A stretch of 64,000 nucleotides of DNA, from contig NZ_JAMJWC010000002.1 of NCBI RefSeq assembly GCF_023554555.1, forward strand, positions 992,001 to 1,056,000. The letters run 5' to 3'. The position numbers and the translations under genes were made by a program. Source of the stretch: Sphingobacterium sp. lm-10. Lineage in GTDB: Bacteria > Bacteroidota > Bacteroidia > Sphingobacteriales > Sphingobacteriaceae. The notes under the pieces were generated by a model, which saw nothing but the letters and a program-made list of their open reading frames with translations, was not told the origin of the DNA and did not search any database. This document shows positions 20,593 through 29,213 of this stretch, one piece after another. Numbering within the stretch: the first letter of the stretch is position 1; each line of letters starts with the position of its first letter.

Positions 20593-20606
20593 TTGATTCT
20601 TTGGAC

Positions 20607-20614
20607 TAACTTTG
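20607..20614 (+). promoter_or_regulatory. Possible promoter for the HU/SPOR-exb-tonB genes, TAACTTTG
   Basis: TAACTTTG fits the Bacteroidota TAnnTTTG element, 22 bp before the HU/SPOR start codon and 15 bp after the barrel gene stop. A weak TTTC lies about 21 bp upstream. If real, the downstream genes can be transcribed apart from the TPR/barrel genes. Confidence 0.4.
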
Positions 20615-20636
20615 CATTTCAAATCCCATTATCACT

Positions 20637-22226
20637 ATGGACTTAGGCAAGAAGATACAACAAGTACTTAAACATTATCCAAGCGTATACGTTGATGGAT
20701 TAGGTGTGTTTAAAAAAGTACATCAAGCATCATCATTCGATGAGCAACACAATGTATTCTTGCCCCCAATTGATTATGTAGAATTTGACGATCGCGACAA
20801 TCAAGGTCTGGATCTCATCGAATACCTGCGTCAGGAAAATGAAATTTCTCGTACCGACGCGCAAGAATTGGTCGCTAGAGAAGTAGCTGCAATCGTATCT
20901 AACATTTCTGAACATGGGAAAGCGCATATTCCTCAACTAGGTGATCTGCTAACGTATGGCGATGGCTTTGTATTCCGTGCAATAGACTTGTCTAGTTTTG
21001 TCTTCGAGCCGATCTCCAACATAGCATCAGCAGAAAAACCGGATGACTTAGAAGATTATACTGCCGAAGAAGAAGTAAATCTTGCTGAGGAAAGCATAAT
21101 GCCGTCTGAAGAGCAAGAAGTTGCAATTGAAGACGAGCAAGCCCTAGTACCAGAATACGAAGGAGAAATAGTGTCTCAGGATGATGAACAACCTGAATCG
21201 GACATCGAAGACGATATCAGTTCAGTGGAAGAAGAGGTAACGGCCGATGAAGTCTTGGAATCTCACGTGGAAACCAAGGAATTTTTCGAAGAAGAACAGG
21301 TAGAAGCCGAAGCGTATAGTGGAAAGGATACGGAAGAAACTCATAACGAGCAAATTACTCCAGAGGTTATCATTCCAGTAGAAACGGAATCAGCTCATGT
21401 ACAAGAACATGAGGCAATCTTGCCAGGTGATGAGGATGCTACAGCAAGTATAGAAAGTGATGTCGAGGAATATCGTACAGAGGAAGAAAATAGATCACAC
21501 GAAGAGCTTGCAGAATCGCATAATGAAGCAACCACATCCTACGAGGAAGAACAGGTAGAAGCGGATAACGTACCTGCAGGTCCACGTAAAGAAGTCCCGC
21601 TTCCAGAAGCTCCTCCATTAGTGCAAAATAAATATCAAGCTGGTGCTCCAGTGGATGTCGATAGTACCTATGCTGACGGATATGAAGATGATCGGTCGCA
21701 TATGATTTGGTATATCCTGGCCGCGGTAGTAGCTTTATCCATCATTGGTGCTTTGTGGTACGTGACACGACCAGCCTCTCTCTATTCTGGAGCGAATGAT
21801 GGTGATACAGATGATGATATAGAATCGCCGTATGACGCGAATGATGAATATCGTGTGCCAGCTGTTTCCACCGAGTTGGTGGATACATCGGAGGTACTTC
21901 GAGAACGACCAGATACTGCAAATCTTGTAGGACAAACAAATAACGTACCTCCGGCTGTTCCTGCGAATCAACCTATTATTCCGGTAAATCATCATTGGTA
22001 TATCGTGATCGGATCACGTCTGCCATTGTCAGATGCTCAAGCAATGGTCAGTGATTTTAACAGAAATGGACAAACGCATGTGCGCATTATACCAGGAAGA
22101 GGTGATGGTAGCCCGGCAACGGTAATATGGGACTCTTACGTTACAAAGGAACAGGCCGATTCAGCATTACGCTATGTACGTAAAAACTTTGTCGCAGATG
22201 CCTGGCACAAGTCCATTAAAAAATAA
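20637..22226 (+). CDS. HU-like (CCDC81-type) and SPOR domain membrane protein
   Basis: A 529-residue fusion. Residues 1-120 resemble the paired prokaryotic HU-like domains of the CCDC81 type (DLGKKIQQVLKHYPSVYVDGLGVF, then NISEHGKAHIPQLGDLL). A very acidic, Glu/Asp-rich linker follows (about 125-345). One transmembrane segment (MIWYILAAVVALSIIGALWYV) is at about 355-375, and a C-terminal SPOR domain at about 450-527 (HWYIVIGSRLPLSDAQAMVS). SPOR domains bind denuded peptidoglycan glycans at division septa. Topology predicts the HU part in the cytoplasm and SPOR in the periplasm. It lies 36 bp before exbB. What the HU part binds is unknown. Confidence 0.85.
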   Translation: MDLGKKIQQVLKHYPSVYVDGLGVFKKVHQASSFDEQHNVFLPPIDYVEFDDRDNQGLDLIEYLRQENEISRTDAQELVAREVAAIVSNISEHGKAHIPQLGDLLTYGDGFVFRAIDLSSFVFEPISNIASAEKPDDLEDYTAEEEVNLAEESIMPSEEQEVAIEDEQALVPEYEGEIVSQDDEQPESDIEDDISSVEEEVTADEVLESHVETKEFFEEEQVEAEAYSGKDTEETHNEQITPEVIIPVETESAHVQEHEAILPGDEDATASIESDVEEYRTEEENRSHEELAESHNEATTSYEEEQVEADNVPAGPRKEVPLPEAPPLVQNKYQAGAPVDVDSTYADGYEDDRSHMIWYILAAVVALSIIGALWYVTRPASLYSGANDGDTDDDIESPYDANDEYRVPAVSTELVDTSEVLRERPDTANLVGQTNNVPPAVPANQPIIPVNHHWYIVIGSRLPLSDAQAMVSDFNRNGQTHVRIIPGRGDGSPATVIWDSYVTKEQADSALRYVRKNFVADAWHKSIKK

Positions 22227-22262
22227 ATTGAATACATAAAAAAACAAGTATATCTTAAACAC

Positions 22263-22964
22263 ATGATGTCATTACTTTTACAAGCATACCCGGTTGATTC
22301 GCTAAACCAGATGCAGCAAACAGTGAATTTAGCTCCAGTACAAGAAGATACTAATCTTCTTCAGTTGTTGATGAGAGGTGGGTGGATAATGGTGCCCATT
22401 GTATTGTTGTTCTTCATCGGTCTAGTGATCTTCGTAGAGCGTTACCTTACCATTCGTAAGGCTTCTAGACGCGAGGCTGGATTATTGCCACAAGTAAAGT
22501 CAAATGTTTTGTCTGGAAAGTTAGACTCCGCTATTGCAGTGTGTAGATCCAGCAACTCAGCGCTTTCGCGCATGTTGCAAAAGGGCCTTACCCGTGTAGG
22601 ACGCCCGATCAAAGACATTGAGGGAGCGATTGAAAACCAAGGAAAGCTCGAAGTAGCACGTCTGGAGAAAAACATTAACGTGTTGGGTATTGTGGCGGGT
22701 ATAGCGCCCATGCTTGGTTTCGTGGGTACTATCTTTGGCGTTATCCAGATCTTCCGCGATGTAGAGATTGCCGGTGGTATTGACATTGGTTCGGTTTCCG
22801 GAGGTTTGTATGTCAAAATGATTGCATCCGCATCTGGGTTAACGATTGGTATCCTGGCATACATCGGTTATCATATTTTAAATATGATGGTTGAGCGCGT
22901 GATCCTTCGTATGGAAACGGATGCCATTGAATTTATCGATCTGTTGGACGAGCCAGGGTCATAA
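22263..22964 (+). CDS. exbB: ExbB/TolQ-family proton channel subunit
   Basis: Inner-membrane MotA/TolQ/ExbB-family protein that uses the proton motive force to drive a TonB- or Tol-type transducer. A first transmembrane segment at about 40-60 (WIMVPIVLLFFIGLVIFVE) is followed by a cytoplasmic part with KLEVARLEKNINVLGIVAGIAPMLGF split across the second membrane segment, and a third near 185-205. The GLLGTV-type motif appears as GFVGTIFGV. The 233 residues are normal length. The exbD and tonB-like genes follow, which favours ExbB over TolQ. Confidence 0.92.
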   Translation: MMSLLLQAYPVDSLNQMQQTVNLAPVQEDTNLLQLLMRGGWIMVPIVLLFFIGLVIFVERYLTIRKASRREAGLLPQVKSNVLSGKLDSAIAVCRSSNSALSRMLQKGLTRVGRPIKDIEGAIENQGKLEVARLEKNINVLGIVAGIAPMLGFVGTIFGVIQIFRDVEIAGGIDIGSVSGGLYVKMIASASGLTIGILAYIGYHILNMMVERVILRMETDAIEFIDLLDEPGS

Positions 22965-22991
22965 GTCCTGCTCAAAATGCTTTAATCTCAG

Positions 22992-23399
22992 ATGAATTTA
23001 AGAAATAAAAGAAATAAGCCCAGTGCAGAAGTACACACGGCAGCGTTGAACGATATTATGTTCTTCCTGATGCTGTTCTTCTTGCTAGCTTCGGCGGTAG
23101 CCAATCCGCAGGTGGTAAAGCTATTGTTGCCTCGCTCTAGTGCGGGCGAGCAGTCGGTAGCGAAGAAAACCATGACTATCTCCATTACCAGTGATCTAAT
23201 CTACCATGTGGATAAGCAGGCGGTGCCTTTGGAAAGTCTGGAAGGATATATCCAAAATAACTTAGCAACAGGTGAGGAGTTGACCATCATGCTGTATGCC
23301 GACAGTACAGTGCCTATTCAAAATGTGATCTCCGTGATGGATGTGGCGAATCGTTTGCGCGTGAAACTCGTGTTGGCGACAGAACCGAAAAATGATTAA
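22992..23399 (+). CDS. exbD: ExbD/TolR-family biopolymer transport protein
   Basis: A 135-residue ExbD/TolR protein: a short cytoplasmic start, one transmembrane helix (IMFFLMLFFLLASAVA, about 21-36) and a periplasmic domain. The family's essential aspartate, placed at the start of the membrane helix, is present in ALNDIMFFL. It pairs with ExbB 27 bp upstream. Only one exbD is present, whereas many Bacteroidota operons carry two. A hairpin spans the stop codon. Confidence 0.92.
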   Translation: MNLRNKRNKPSAEVHTAALNDIMFFLMLFFLLASAVANPQVVKLLLPRSSAGEQSVAKKTMTISITSDLIYHVDKQAVPLESLEGYIQNNLATGEELTIMLYADSTVPIQNVISVMDVANRLRVKLVLATEPKND

Positions 23400-23411
23400 C
23401 AATTTTCGGTT
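23383..23411 (+). terminator. Hairpin across the exbD stop codon
   Basis: AACCGAAAA (23383-23391) and TTTTCGGTT (23403-23411) are perfect 9-bp arms with the exbD stop in the loop, followed by AGGTTTTAAAC. It may be a weak terminator or processing site that sets exbB/exbD output against the tonB-like gene. Confidence 0.35.
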
Positions 23412-23468
23412 AGGTTTTAAACAATTAGCATAAGCTGTGGTCTATAGACCCTAAAGAAATAAGAAAAT

Positions 23469-24293
23469 ATGCATTACCACCAACAACATATGGACGAGAA
23501 CAATATGCCAAAAGCATTGGGCATATCCAGTTTGGTGATGGCCGGTCTTCTGGCGATTGGATTTTTTATCGTGTTTGGTCAAGAGATTCCTGAGTATGGT
23601 ATGGGAGGGATTGTGGTGAATTACGGTACTTCTCCAGAAGGTATGGGAGACGATTACATGAGTGTAGATGAACCATCGGTGGATGAAAATGCGAATCAGG
23701 TACGTCCTGATAGAATTGATCCTAATACCACACCGATCCCTACGCCAACCCAACAGGTGGCAGAGAAGTCTGTGGCTACGCAAGACGTCGAAGATGCACC
23801 AGCAGTAACCAAAACGGAAAAGCCTAAGCCTGCCAATGCCGAACAAAGTACAGTAGAAAAGAAAAATGCAACACCCGCTGTGAATCCAAATGCTTTGTTT
23901 AAAGGCAAGAAAAATAATGGTCAGGGTGGAGGTGATGGTACAGGCTCTACACCAGGTAACCAAGGCTCTGAATTAGGAGATCCTCTAGCAAGTAACTACG
24001 GTGAGGGGGGATCTGGCTTCGGAAATATGATGCTATCGCTGTCCAATCGACGTTGGGATGTTCCTCCAACAATCAGTGATGATGGGCAGTCTGTCGGGAT
24101 TGTAGAAGTGGAGTTTACCGTCGATAAAAGTGGACGAATTGTGCGCGCTCGACAAGGATCCAAAACTACCATTGCAGATTATAGATTAGTACAGAAATGT
24201 ATCCAAGCAGTAGAAAAAGCCAAATTGAATTCTTTGGCAAATGCGCCAGATAGCCAGGTAGGTAAGGTAACCTTCCGGTTCCAGGTTCGATAG
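23469..24293 (+). CDS. TonB-like energy transducer
   Basis: A 274-residue protein with one N-terminal transmembrane helix (about 17-36), a Pro/Thr/Lys-rich spacer (TPIPTPTQQVAEK, KPKPANAEQS), a Gly-rich stretch (about 155-180), and a C-terminal TonB-like domain ending VGKVTFRFQVR. This is the usual plan of TonB proteins that span the periplasm and pass energy from ExbB/ExbD to outer-membrane receptors. The C-terminal VEVEFTVDKSGRIVRAR matches the energy-transducer family. It lies 69 bp after exbD and 20 bp before folC. Confidence 0.85.
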   Translation: MHYHQQHMDENNMPKALGISSLVMAGLLAIGFFIVFGQEIPEYGMGGIVVNYGTSPEGMGDDYMSVDEPSVDENANQVRPDRIDPNTTPIPTPTQQVAEKSVATQDVEDAPAVTKTEKPKPANAEQSTVEKKNATPAVNPNALFKGKKNNGQGGGDGTGSTPGNQGSELGDPLASNYGEGGSGFGNMMLSLSNRRWDVPPTISDDGQSVGIVEVEFTVDKSGRIVRARQGSKTTIADYRLVQKCIQAVEKAKLNSLANAPDSQVGKVTFRFQVR

Positions 24294-24313
24294 ATACTAG
24301 CATTACAATTTTT

Positions 24314-25627
24314 ATGAATAACTATACAGAGGCAATCGAGTATCTATATGCTCGATTGCCTATGTTTACTAGAGATGGTGCTTCTGCCATCAATAAAGGC
24401 CTGGATCGCACCATTCAGCTATGCGAGTACTTAGGCAATCCTCAACAGCATTTTAAGGCCATTCATGTTGCCGGTACGAATGGAAAGGGATCATCTTCTC
24501 ATATGATTACGTCCATTCTGGAAGTTGCTGGGCTTAAGACGGGTTTGTACACCTCACCTCACTTGGTAGATTTTCGGGAACGCATACGCGTGCATGGCCT
24601 TCCGGTCGGTCAGGACTATGTTCTCCGGTTTATACAGCAGCATCAAGCATTCATCGAAGAAATCCAACCTTCCTTTTTTGAAGTTACCGTCGGGATGGCC
24701 TTTGATTATTTTGCGCAGCAAAAGGTGGATGTCGCGATTATTGAGGTGGGTTTGGGTGGACGTCTGGATAGCACCAATATCATTACGCCTATCCTTTCCT
24801 TGATTACCAATATTGGCTTAGACCATATGGATATGCTAGGAGATACCATCCCAGCTATCGCTGCGGAGAAGGCAGGGATCATTAAGCAGAATACACCCAT
24901 CGTCATATCCGAATATCAAATAGAAACGGAAGCAGTTTTTCGTAACCAAGCGAACGTTATGCACGCGCCGATTACCTTTGCTTCTGAGCAGTGGAATATA
25001 CAACCTACTAAAGACGATATATCACCTTATCAAGCTCTAGAGGCTGTCAATTTGATCGATTCATCTCAATCTATGGATCTGCAACTGGATTTAATGGGAT
25101 CGTATCAAGCGAATAATGTGAGAGGAGTGCTGTGTGTGATCGATCAATTAAGGTTGCAAGGATGGACCATTTCTGACGAACATATTCGCTTGGGGCTTCA
25201 ACAAGTACAGCAGCGGACAGGTTTAATGGGTAGGTGGCAGACGATCGCAACAGCACCATGGGTGATCTGTGATACCGGGCACAATGAAGATGGCATCCGA
25301 CAAGTCGTACAAAATCTGAAACGTACGCCGCATCGCAATTTACATATAGTCATCGGAGCGATGAAAGACAAAGATCTGAGTCATATCCTACCTTTGCTTC
25401 CTAAGACTGCGTATTATCATTTTTGTGCACCTGCATTACCACGTGCTATGCATGCATCAGCTTTGCAGGAACTAGCCAGCCAATATGGGCTAACGGGCCA
25501 GCATTATCCGAGTGTACTACAAGCTTACCAAGCAGCGTTAAACGCATGGCAGCCCGAGGATCTGGTCTTCGTGGGCGGCAGCACATTTGTAGTAGCAGAA
25601 GTGCTTACATCGCTGCAAGTGAAATAG
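24314..25627 (+). CDS. folC: Bifunctional folylpolyglutamate / dihydrofolate synthase FolC
   Basis: Cytoplasmic Mur-ligase-like enzyme that adds glutamate to folates and often also makes dihydrofolate from dihydropteroate. The ATP loop is VAGTNGKGSSSHM (about 53-65); YTSPHLVDFRERIR and EVGLGGRLDSTN are diagnostic. Length of 437 residues is normal. An 11-bp hairpin lies in the first 16 codons (AGGCAATCGAG 24330-24340 and CTCGATTGCCT 24351-24361). The link to the tonB genes looks positional rather than functional. Confidence 0.95.
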   Translation: MNNYTEAIEYLYARLPMFTRDGASAINKGLDRTIQLCEYLGNPQQHFKAIHVAGTNGKGSSSHMITSILEVAGLKTGLYTSPHLVDFRERIRVHGLPVGQDYVLRFIQQHQAFIEEIQPSFFEVTVGMAFDYFAQQKVDVAIIEVGLGGRLDSTNIITPILSLITNIGLDHMDMLGDTIPAIAAEKAGIIKQNTPIVISEYQIETEAVFRNQANVMHAPITFASEQWNIQPTKDDISPYQALEAVNLIDSSQSMDLQLDLMGSYQANNVRGVLCVIDQLRLQGWTISDEHIRLGLQQVQQRTGLMGRWQTIATAPWVICDTGHNEDGIRQVVQNLKRTPHRNLHIVIGAMKDKDLSHILPLLPKTAYYHFCAPALPRAMHASALQELASQYGLTGQHYPSVLQAYQAALNAWQPEDLVFVGGSTFVVAEVLTSLQVK

Positions 25628-25661
25628 CAAGTGGTCATCTAAGTTTGATTTGTCTTTCGGG

Positions 25662-26040
25662 TTCGTCATCGCGCGGAGGTACGACAAAGCGATCTTTCCT
25701 TAAGTTTGGTACAACTTCCAAGATCTTACGTTTTAAGATTGCTTCACCCTTCGTGCCTCGGGTTCGCAAAGACGAAGTGACTTATCTTTCCGTTTCGTCA
25801 TCGCGCGGAGGTACGACAAAGCGATCTTTCCTTAAGTTTGGTACAACTTCCAAGATCTTACGTTTTAAGATTGCTTCACCCTTCGTGCCTCGGGTTCGCA
25901 AAGACGAAGTGACTTATCTTTCCGTTTCGTCATCGCGCGGAGGTACGACAAAGCGATCTTTCCTTAAGTTTGGTACAACTTCCAAGATCTTACGTTTTGA
26001 GATTGCTTCACCGCTCGTGCCTCGGGTTCGCAAAGACGAA
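25662..26040. repeat. Three tandem 115-bp imperfect palindromic elements, 132-bp period
   Basis: Copies lie at 25662-25776, 25794-25908 and 25926-26040, separated by two identical 17-base spacers (GTGACTTATCTTTCCGT). Copies 1 and 2 are identical; copy 3 differs at three bases. Within each copy the first 35 bases (TTCGTCATCGCG...GCGATCTT) are a near reverse complement of the last 42 (AAGATTGCTTC...GACGAA), so each copy can fold into one long hairpin. The form resembles REP-like or MITE-like dispersed palindromes known from Bacteroidota; that relationship is inferred. Confidence 0.85.
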
Positions 26041-26140
26041 AAGTTTATGCGATGTGGAGAAGTAGCCATACATCTGACCTAGTGTTCCGTCTGCGGCCAT
26101 CTGGGTGACTGTATATCCGTTAAGAACAAAAATGTGTCTG

Positions 26141-26167
26141 AGCGAAGCGAGTTTGTTTAGCTTCGCT
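26141..26167. repeat. Small inverted repeat AGCGAAGC / GCTTCGCT
   Basis: AGCGAAGC (26141-26148) and GCTTCGCT (26160-26167) are perfect 8-bp arms around an 11-base loop. It may be part of a second degenerate repeat element together with the hairpin at 26226. Confidence 0.45.
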
Positions 26168-26225
26168 GAGCACTTCGTGGTTTTGTTTAGGATTGCTGAG
26201 AACAGATAGCAGTAAGGAATGCCGT

Positions 26226-26253
26226 CTTGATTTTTGTAAAATTTTTTATCAAG
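26226..26253. terminator. AT-rich hairpin between convergent folC and parC
   Basis: CTTGAT (26226-26231) pairs with ATCAAG (26248-26253), with partly complementary A/T runs between. It lies 120 bp past the parC stop on the minus strand and 600 bp past folC. It could be a terminator or part of a repeat. Confidence 0.3.
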
Positions 26254-26372
26254 AAAAAGTTTGAAATACCTCCACAGCTAGATAAAAAACAATGTACAAA
26301 AAACGGAATTAGAATATTGTATTACTGGTTCAACTCATTAACTAGCCACTCATAAATTCAAACTTTCGCCTT

Positions 26373-29081
26373 TTAAAATAGCGAAACCTGGCCATCTTCA
26401 TCCAGATTGATATCATCTGGATTCGTAATTTCCATCGTCGGGCCGTCGCCTTTCTTTGGCGCATCGCCGGTTGTGGCTTTTGCATCGCTTTCTGCTGAAT
26501 TAGCTTCTTTCATTGTTTCCGCTTCGGGCGCTGTGGTTGTCAAATTTGCTAGGTCTATTTCTGTCGTCAGCAACTTGATCTGCTCCACCGTATGGAAGGA
26601 CAAGCGGTTTCCCTGTGCCTTTAATCCTTTGATATCGATGATCTCCTGCAGCGGTTGCTCAAAAGCCTCTGGAGTTTGCGACTTCCCTTTTAGAATATGT
26701 AGCCTAACTACCGGTTCTGGCGCATTGGTAAGTAGGATCAGGCGCGCTTCTTCATTGATAAACTTTACCTTTTTGCCCGCAGGAATGTCGTCGAATTTGA
26801 ACCGTTTGACATAGTAGGTGCCGGTCTTACCATCTTGTTGGATAGCGGTGTAGACCTGATCGGGGACGAAACGTTCCAGGCGAATCATTTTCTCATCAAA
26901 ATGGTTGTTTAAATCGAAGGTCGATAATTCATACGAGCCATCCGGCGTGACCACTAAAATCTTGTCAGCACCATCAAATTCTCCTAGATAAGTACCGCGC
27001 TCGTCCGCATTGAGTCGCTGCAAGGTCGTGTCGTACCAAATTTTGCGGCCAGCTAAAGTCGATACGCCAGCACTTTTAAAAGTGATTTTTTTGACGGGGT
27101 ACTTGCTCACGATATTTCCTTGAGAACCACGTCCTTTGATGGCAATATCTGCAAAATTGACATCGAAAGTGAGTTTTCTCAATTGCGAATGCGGTTTGAG
27201 CTGGATATTTACCGTCTCTGCTTCTCCATTGGCATTCGCGGTGAAGTACAGTACTTTGGAACCTTTAGTGCCTTTACTGATATCGTAAGGTTTATCGCGT
27301 GTAACACCGGTGACGGCGAAGCGCTTCACGTAATTAGTACCTGTGGTACCATCTTTATAAATAGCATTGTAGGTAGTGCGATCGTCTCCTTTTTTGAAAA
27401 CGGCAACATGGATAATATCTTTTCCAACAAATATTTTGTCTTGAATCTTATTGATAGAGTATTTACCATCGGCTCGGAAGGTAATGATGTCGTCAATGTC
27501 CGAGCATTCCGATACAAACTCATCTTTACGCATGTTTGTACCGATAAAGCCTTCTTCCCGATTTACATAAAGCTTGGCATTTGCCAGGGCAACCTGTGCC
27601 GCTTCTACCTTATCGAAAACCCGGATTTCCGTCTTACGGCCACGTCCTTTCCCATATTTTTCGCGTAGGTATTCAAACCATCGTATTGCGTATTCCGTAA
27701 GCTGCCGAAGATGACGTTTAACCTCCTTGATCTCATCTTCCAAGCTTTTCATTTGCTCATCTGCTTTTGAAACATCGAAGCGAGTGATACTGCTCATCGG
27801 TTTATCGATCAAGCGTTTGTAATCCTCCGTAGTGATTTCCCGATAAAATTGATCGAAAAATGGTGTGAATAACCCATTAAGTACGATTACTACGGTCTTG
27901 AAATCTCCTGCTTCCTCGTATTGTGTATTCTTGTACATCCCTTCGCGGATGAAAATTTTAAGCAAAGAGCTGAAGAAGATTTTTTCCTGCAGTTCGTGCA
28001 GGCGAATTTCTAATTCCTTTTTTAATAGAGCCTTCGTTTGTTTCGCATTTTCGACCAAAATATCATTTACCGACATGAAATGGGGCCTGCTATCTTTGAT
28101 CACACAGGTATTCGGAGAAATGGCGTTCTCGCAGGAGGTAAAGGCATATAGTGCATCGATGGTCATGTCGGGTGAAATTCCCGGAGCCAGATGAACGATA
28201 ATTTCTACATTCTCTGCGGTATTATCTTCTATCTTTTTGATTTTGATCTTACCTTTATCATTGGCAGCCACGACACTTTCAATAAGGTTACCTGTGGTCG
28301 TTCCGAATGGGATCTCGGTAATAGCCAATGTTTTTTTGTCTCGTTCTTCAATCTTAGCACGTACCCGAATCTTGCCACCACGCATGCCATCATTATAGGC
28401 AGAAACATCGGCCATGCCACCCGTTGGAAAGTCGGGGAAAATATTTGGTCGCTCTCCCTGTAGTGCCTGGATAGCGCCATCGATCAATTCCACAAAGTTG
28501 TGGGGCATAATCTTAGTTGCCAGACCCACTGCGATTCCCTCAGCGCCTTGAGCCAGCAGCAACGGAAATTTTACGGGAAGGGTAATCGGCTCATTATTTC
28601 TACCGTCATAACTCAATTGCCATTCTGTCGTGTCCGCATTAAATACCACATCATTGGCAAATTTTGAAAGGCGTGCCTCGATATAACGGGCTGCAGCAGC
28701 AGAATCTCCTGTGATCGGATCGCCCCAGTTTCCCTGACAGTCAATCAAAAGATCTTTTTGGCCGATCTGTACCATCGCATCACCAATGGAAGCATCACCG
28801 TGCGGGTGATATTTCATAGTGTTACCAATCACATTGGCGGCTTTATTGTACCTACCATCGTCCATTTCCTTCAGCGAATGTAAGATACGGCGTTGCACCG
28901 GCTTGAAACCATCATTGATATGAGGAACAGCCCGATCAAGGATTACATACGACGCGTAGTCCAGAAACCAGTTTTCATAAAGGCCGGATAGCGGAATGGT
29001 GTTGCTCGCGAGCTCCCCATTTTGCGCATCAGGAAGTTCATCGTGGTTTTCCGCGTTCGTGTTGTTAATCTCGTCACTCAT
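26373..29081 (-). CDS. parC: DNA gyrase/topoisomerase IV subunit A, ParC type
   Basis: Type IIA topoisomerase subunit that cuts and rejoins DNA. The catalytic tyrosine is Tyr133 in AAARYIEARL. The quinolone-pocket region reads HPHGDASIGDAMVQ: the position of GyrA Ser83 / ParC Ser80 is alanine (Ala97) and the acidic position is Asp101. The coiled-coil and C-gate region runs to about 510; a beta-pinwheel C-terminal domain and an acidic tail follow. At 902 residues it matches the Bacteroidota ParC-like paralogue. No subunit B gene is adjacent. The C-terminal domain lacks a recognisable gyrase GQRGG-type box, which favours topoisomerase IV. Confidence 0.9.
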   Translation of the reverse strand: MSDEINNTNAENHDELPDAQNGELASNTIPLSGLYENWFLDYASYVILDRAVPHINDGFKPVQRRILHSLKEMDDGRYNKAANVIGNTMKYHPHGDASIGDAMVQIGQKDLLIDCQGNWGDPITGDSAAAARYIEARLSKFANDVVFNADTTEWQLSYDGRNNEPITLPVKFPLLLAQGAEGIAVGLATKIMPHNFVELIDGAIQALQGERPNIFPDFPTGGMADVSAYNDGMRGGKIRVRAKIEERDKKTLAITEIPFGTTTGNLIESVVAANDKGKIKIKKIEDNTAENVEIIVHLAPGISPDMTIDALYAFTSCENAISPNTCVIKDSRPHFMSVNDILVENAKQTKALLKKELEIRLHELQEKIFFSSLLKIFIREGMYKNTQYEEAGDFKTVVIVLNGLFTPFFDQFYREITTEDYKRLIDKPMSSITRFDVSKADEQMKSLEDEIKEVKRHLRQLTEYAIRWFEYLREKYGKGRGRKTEIRVFDKVEAAQVALANAKLYVNREEGFIGTNMRKDEFVSECSDIDDIITFRADGKYSINKIQDKIFVGKDIIHVAVFKKGDDRTTYNAIYKDGTTGTNYVKRFAVTGVTRDKPYDISKGTKGSKVLYFTANANGEAETVNIQLKPHSQLRKLTFDVNFADIAIKGRGSQGNIVSKYPVKKITFKSAGVSTLAGRKIWYDTTLQRLNADERGTYLGEFDGADKILVVTPDGSYELSTFDLNNHFDEKMIRLERFVPDQVYTAIQQDGKTGTYYVKRFKFDDIPAGKKVKFINEEARLILLTNAPEPVVRLHILKGKSQTPEAFEQPLQEIIDIKGLKAQGNRLSFHTVEQIKLLTTEIDLANLTTTAPEAETMKEANSAESDAKATTGDAPKKGDGPTMEITNPDDINLDEDGQVSLF

Positions 29082-29213
29082 TTGCTTAAGGGTAAAATAG
29101 TCAACGGGGTAAGTAGCATAAGCCTGTCAGCTTCCGTAAAAATACGAAATTCATTTTGTTTTTTGGGGGCACCTTTGGTTGTGATCCAATCAAAATAGTT
29201 GTAATTTTAATGT

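Larger units (their letters stand above)
25628..26372. other. 745-bp gene-free gap with repeats
   Basis: No credible gene lies here. It holds three 115-bp palindromic elements (25662-26040) and two smaller hairpins (26141-26167 and 26226-26253), between convergent folC and parC. A long open frame through the repeats (25423-26082) is an artefact of the 132-bp period being divisible by three. Confidence 0.8.

Noticed and set aside
23451..23963. Minus-strand frame of 170 codons opposite the TonB-like gene
   Set aside because: Its composition (many Ile, Phe, His, Cys) is that of an antisense shadow, and the + strand gene has a clear TonB plan.
25662..26040. CRISPR array
   Set aside because: Repeat units are 115 bp and palindromic with identical 17-bp spacers; CRISPR needs short repeats and unique spacers, and no cas gene is present.
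25423..26082. Open frame of 219 codons with three copies of a 44-residue repeat
   Set aside because: It overlaps folC in another frame and runs through the tandem palindromic repeats; the 132-bp period is divisible by three, which keeps the frame open by accident.
27120..27668. Plus-strand frame of 182 codons opposite parC
   Set aside because: It lies wholly inside a well-supported topoisomerase gene and shows no family motif.
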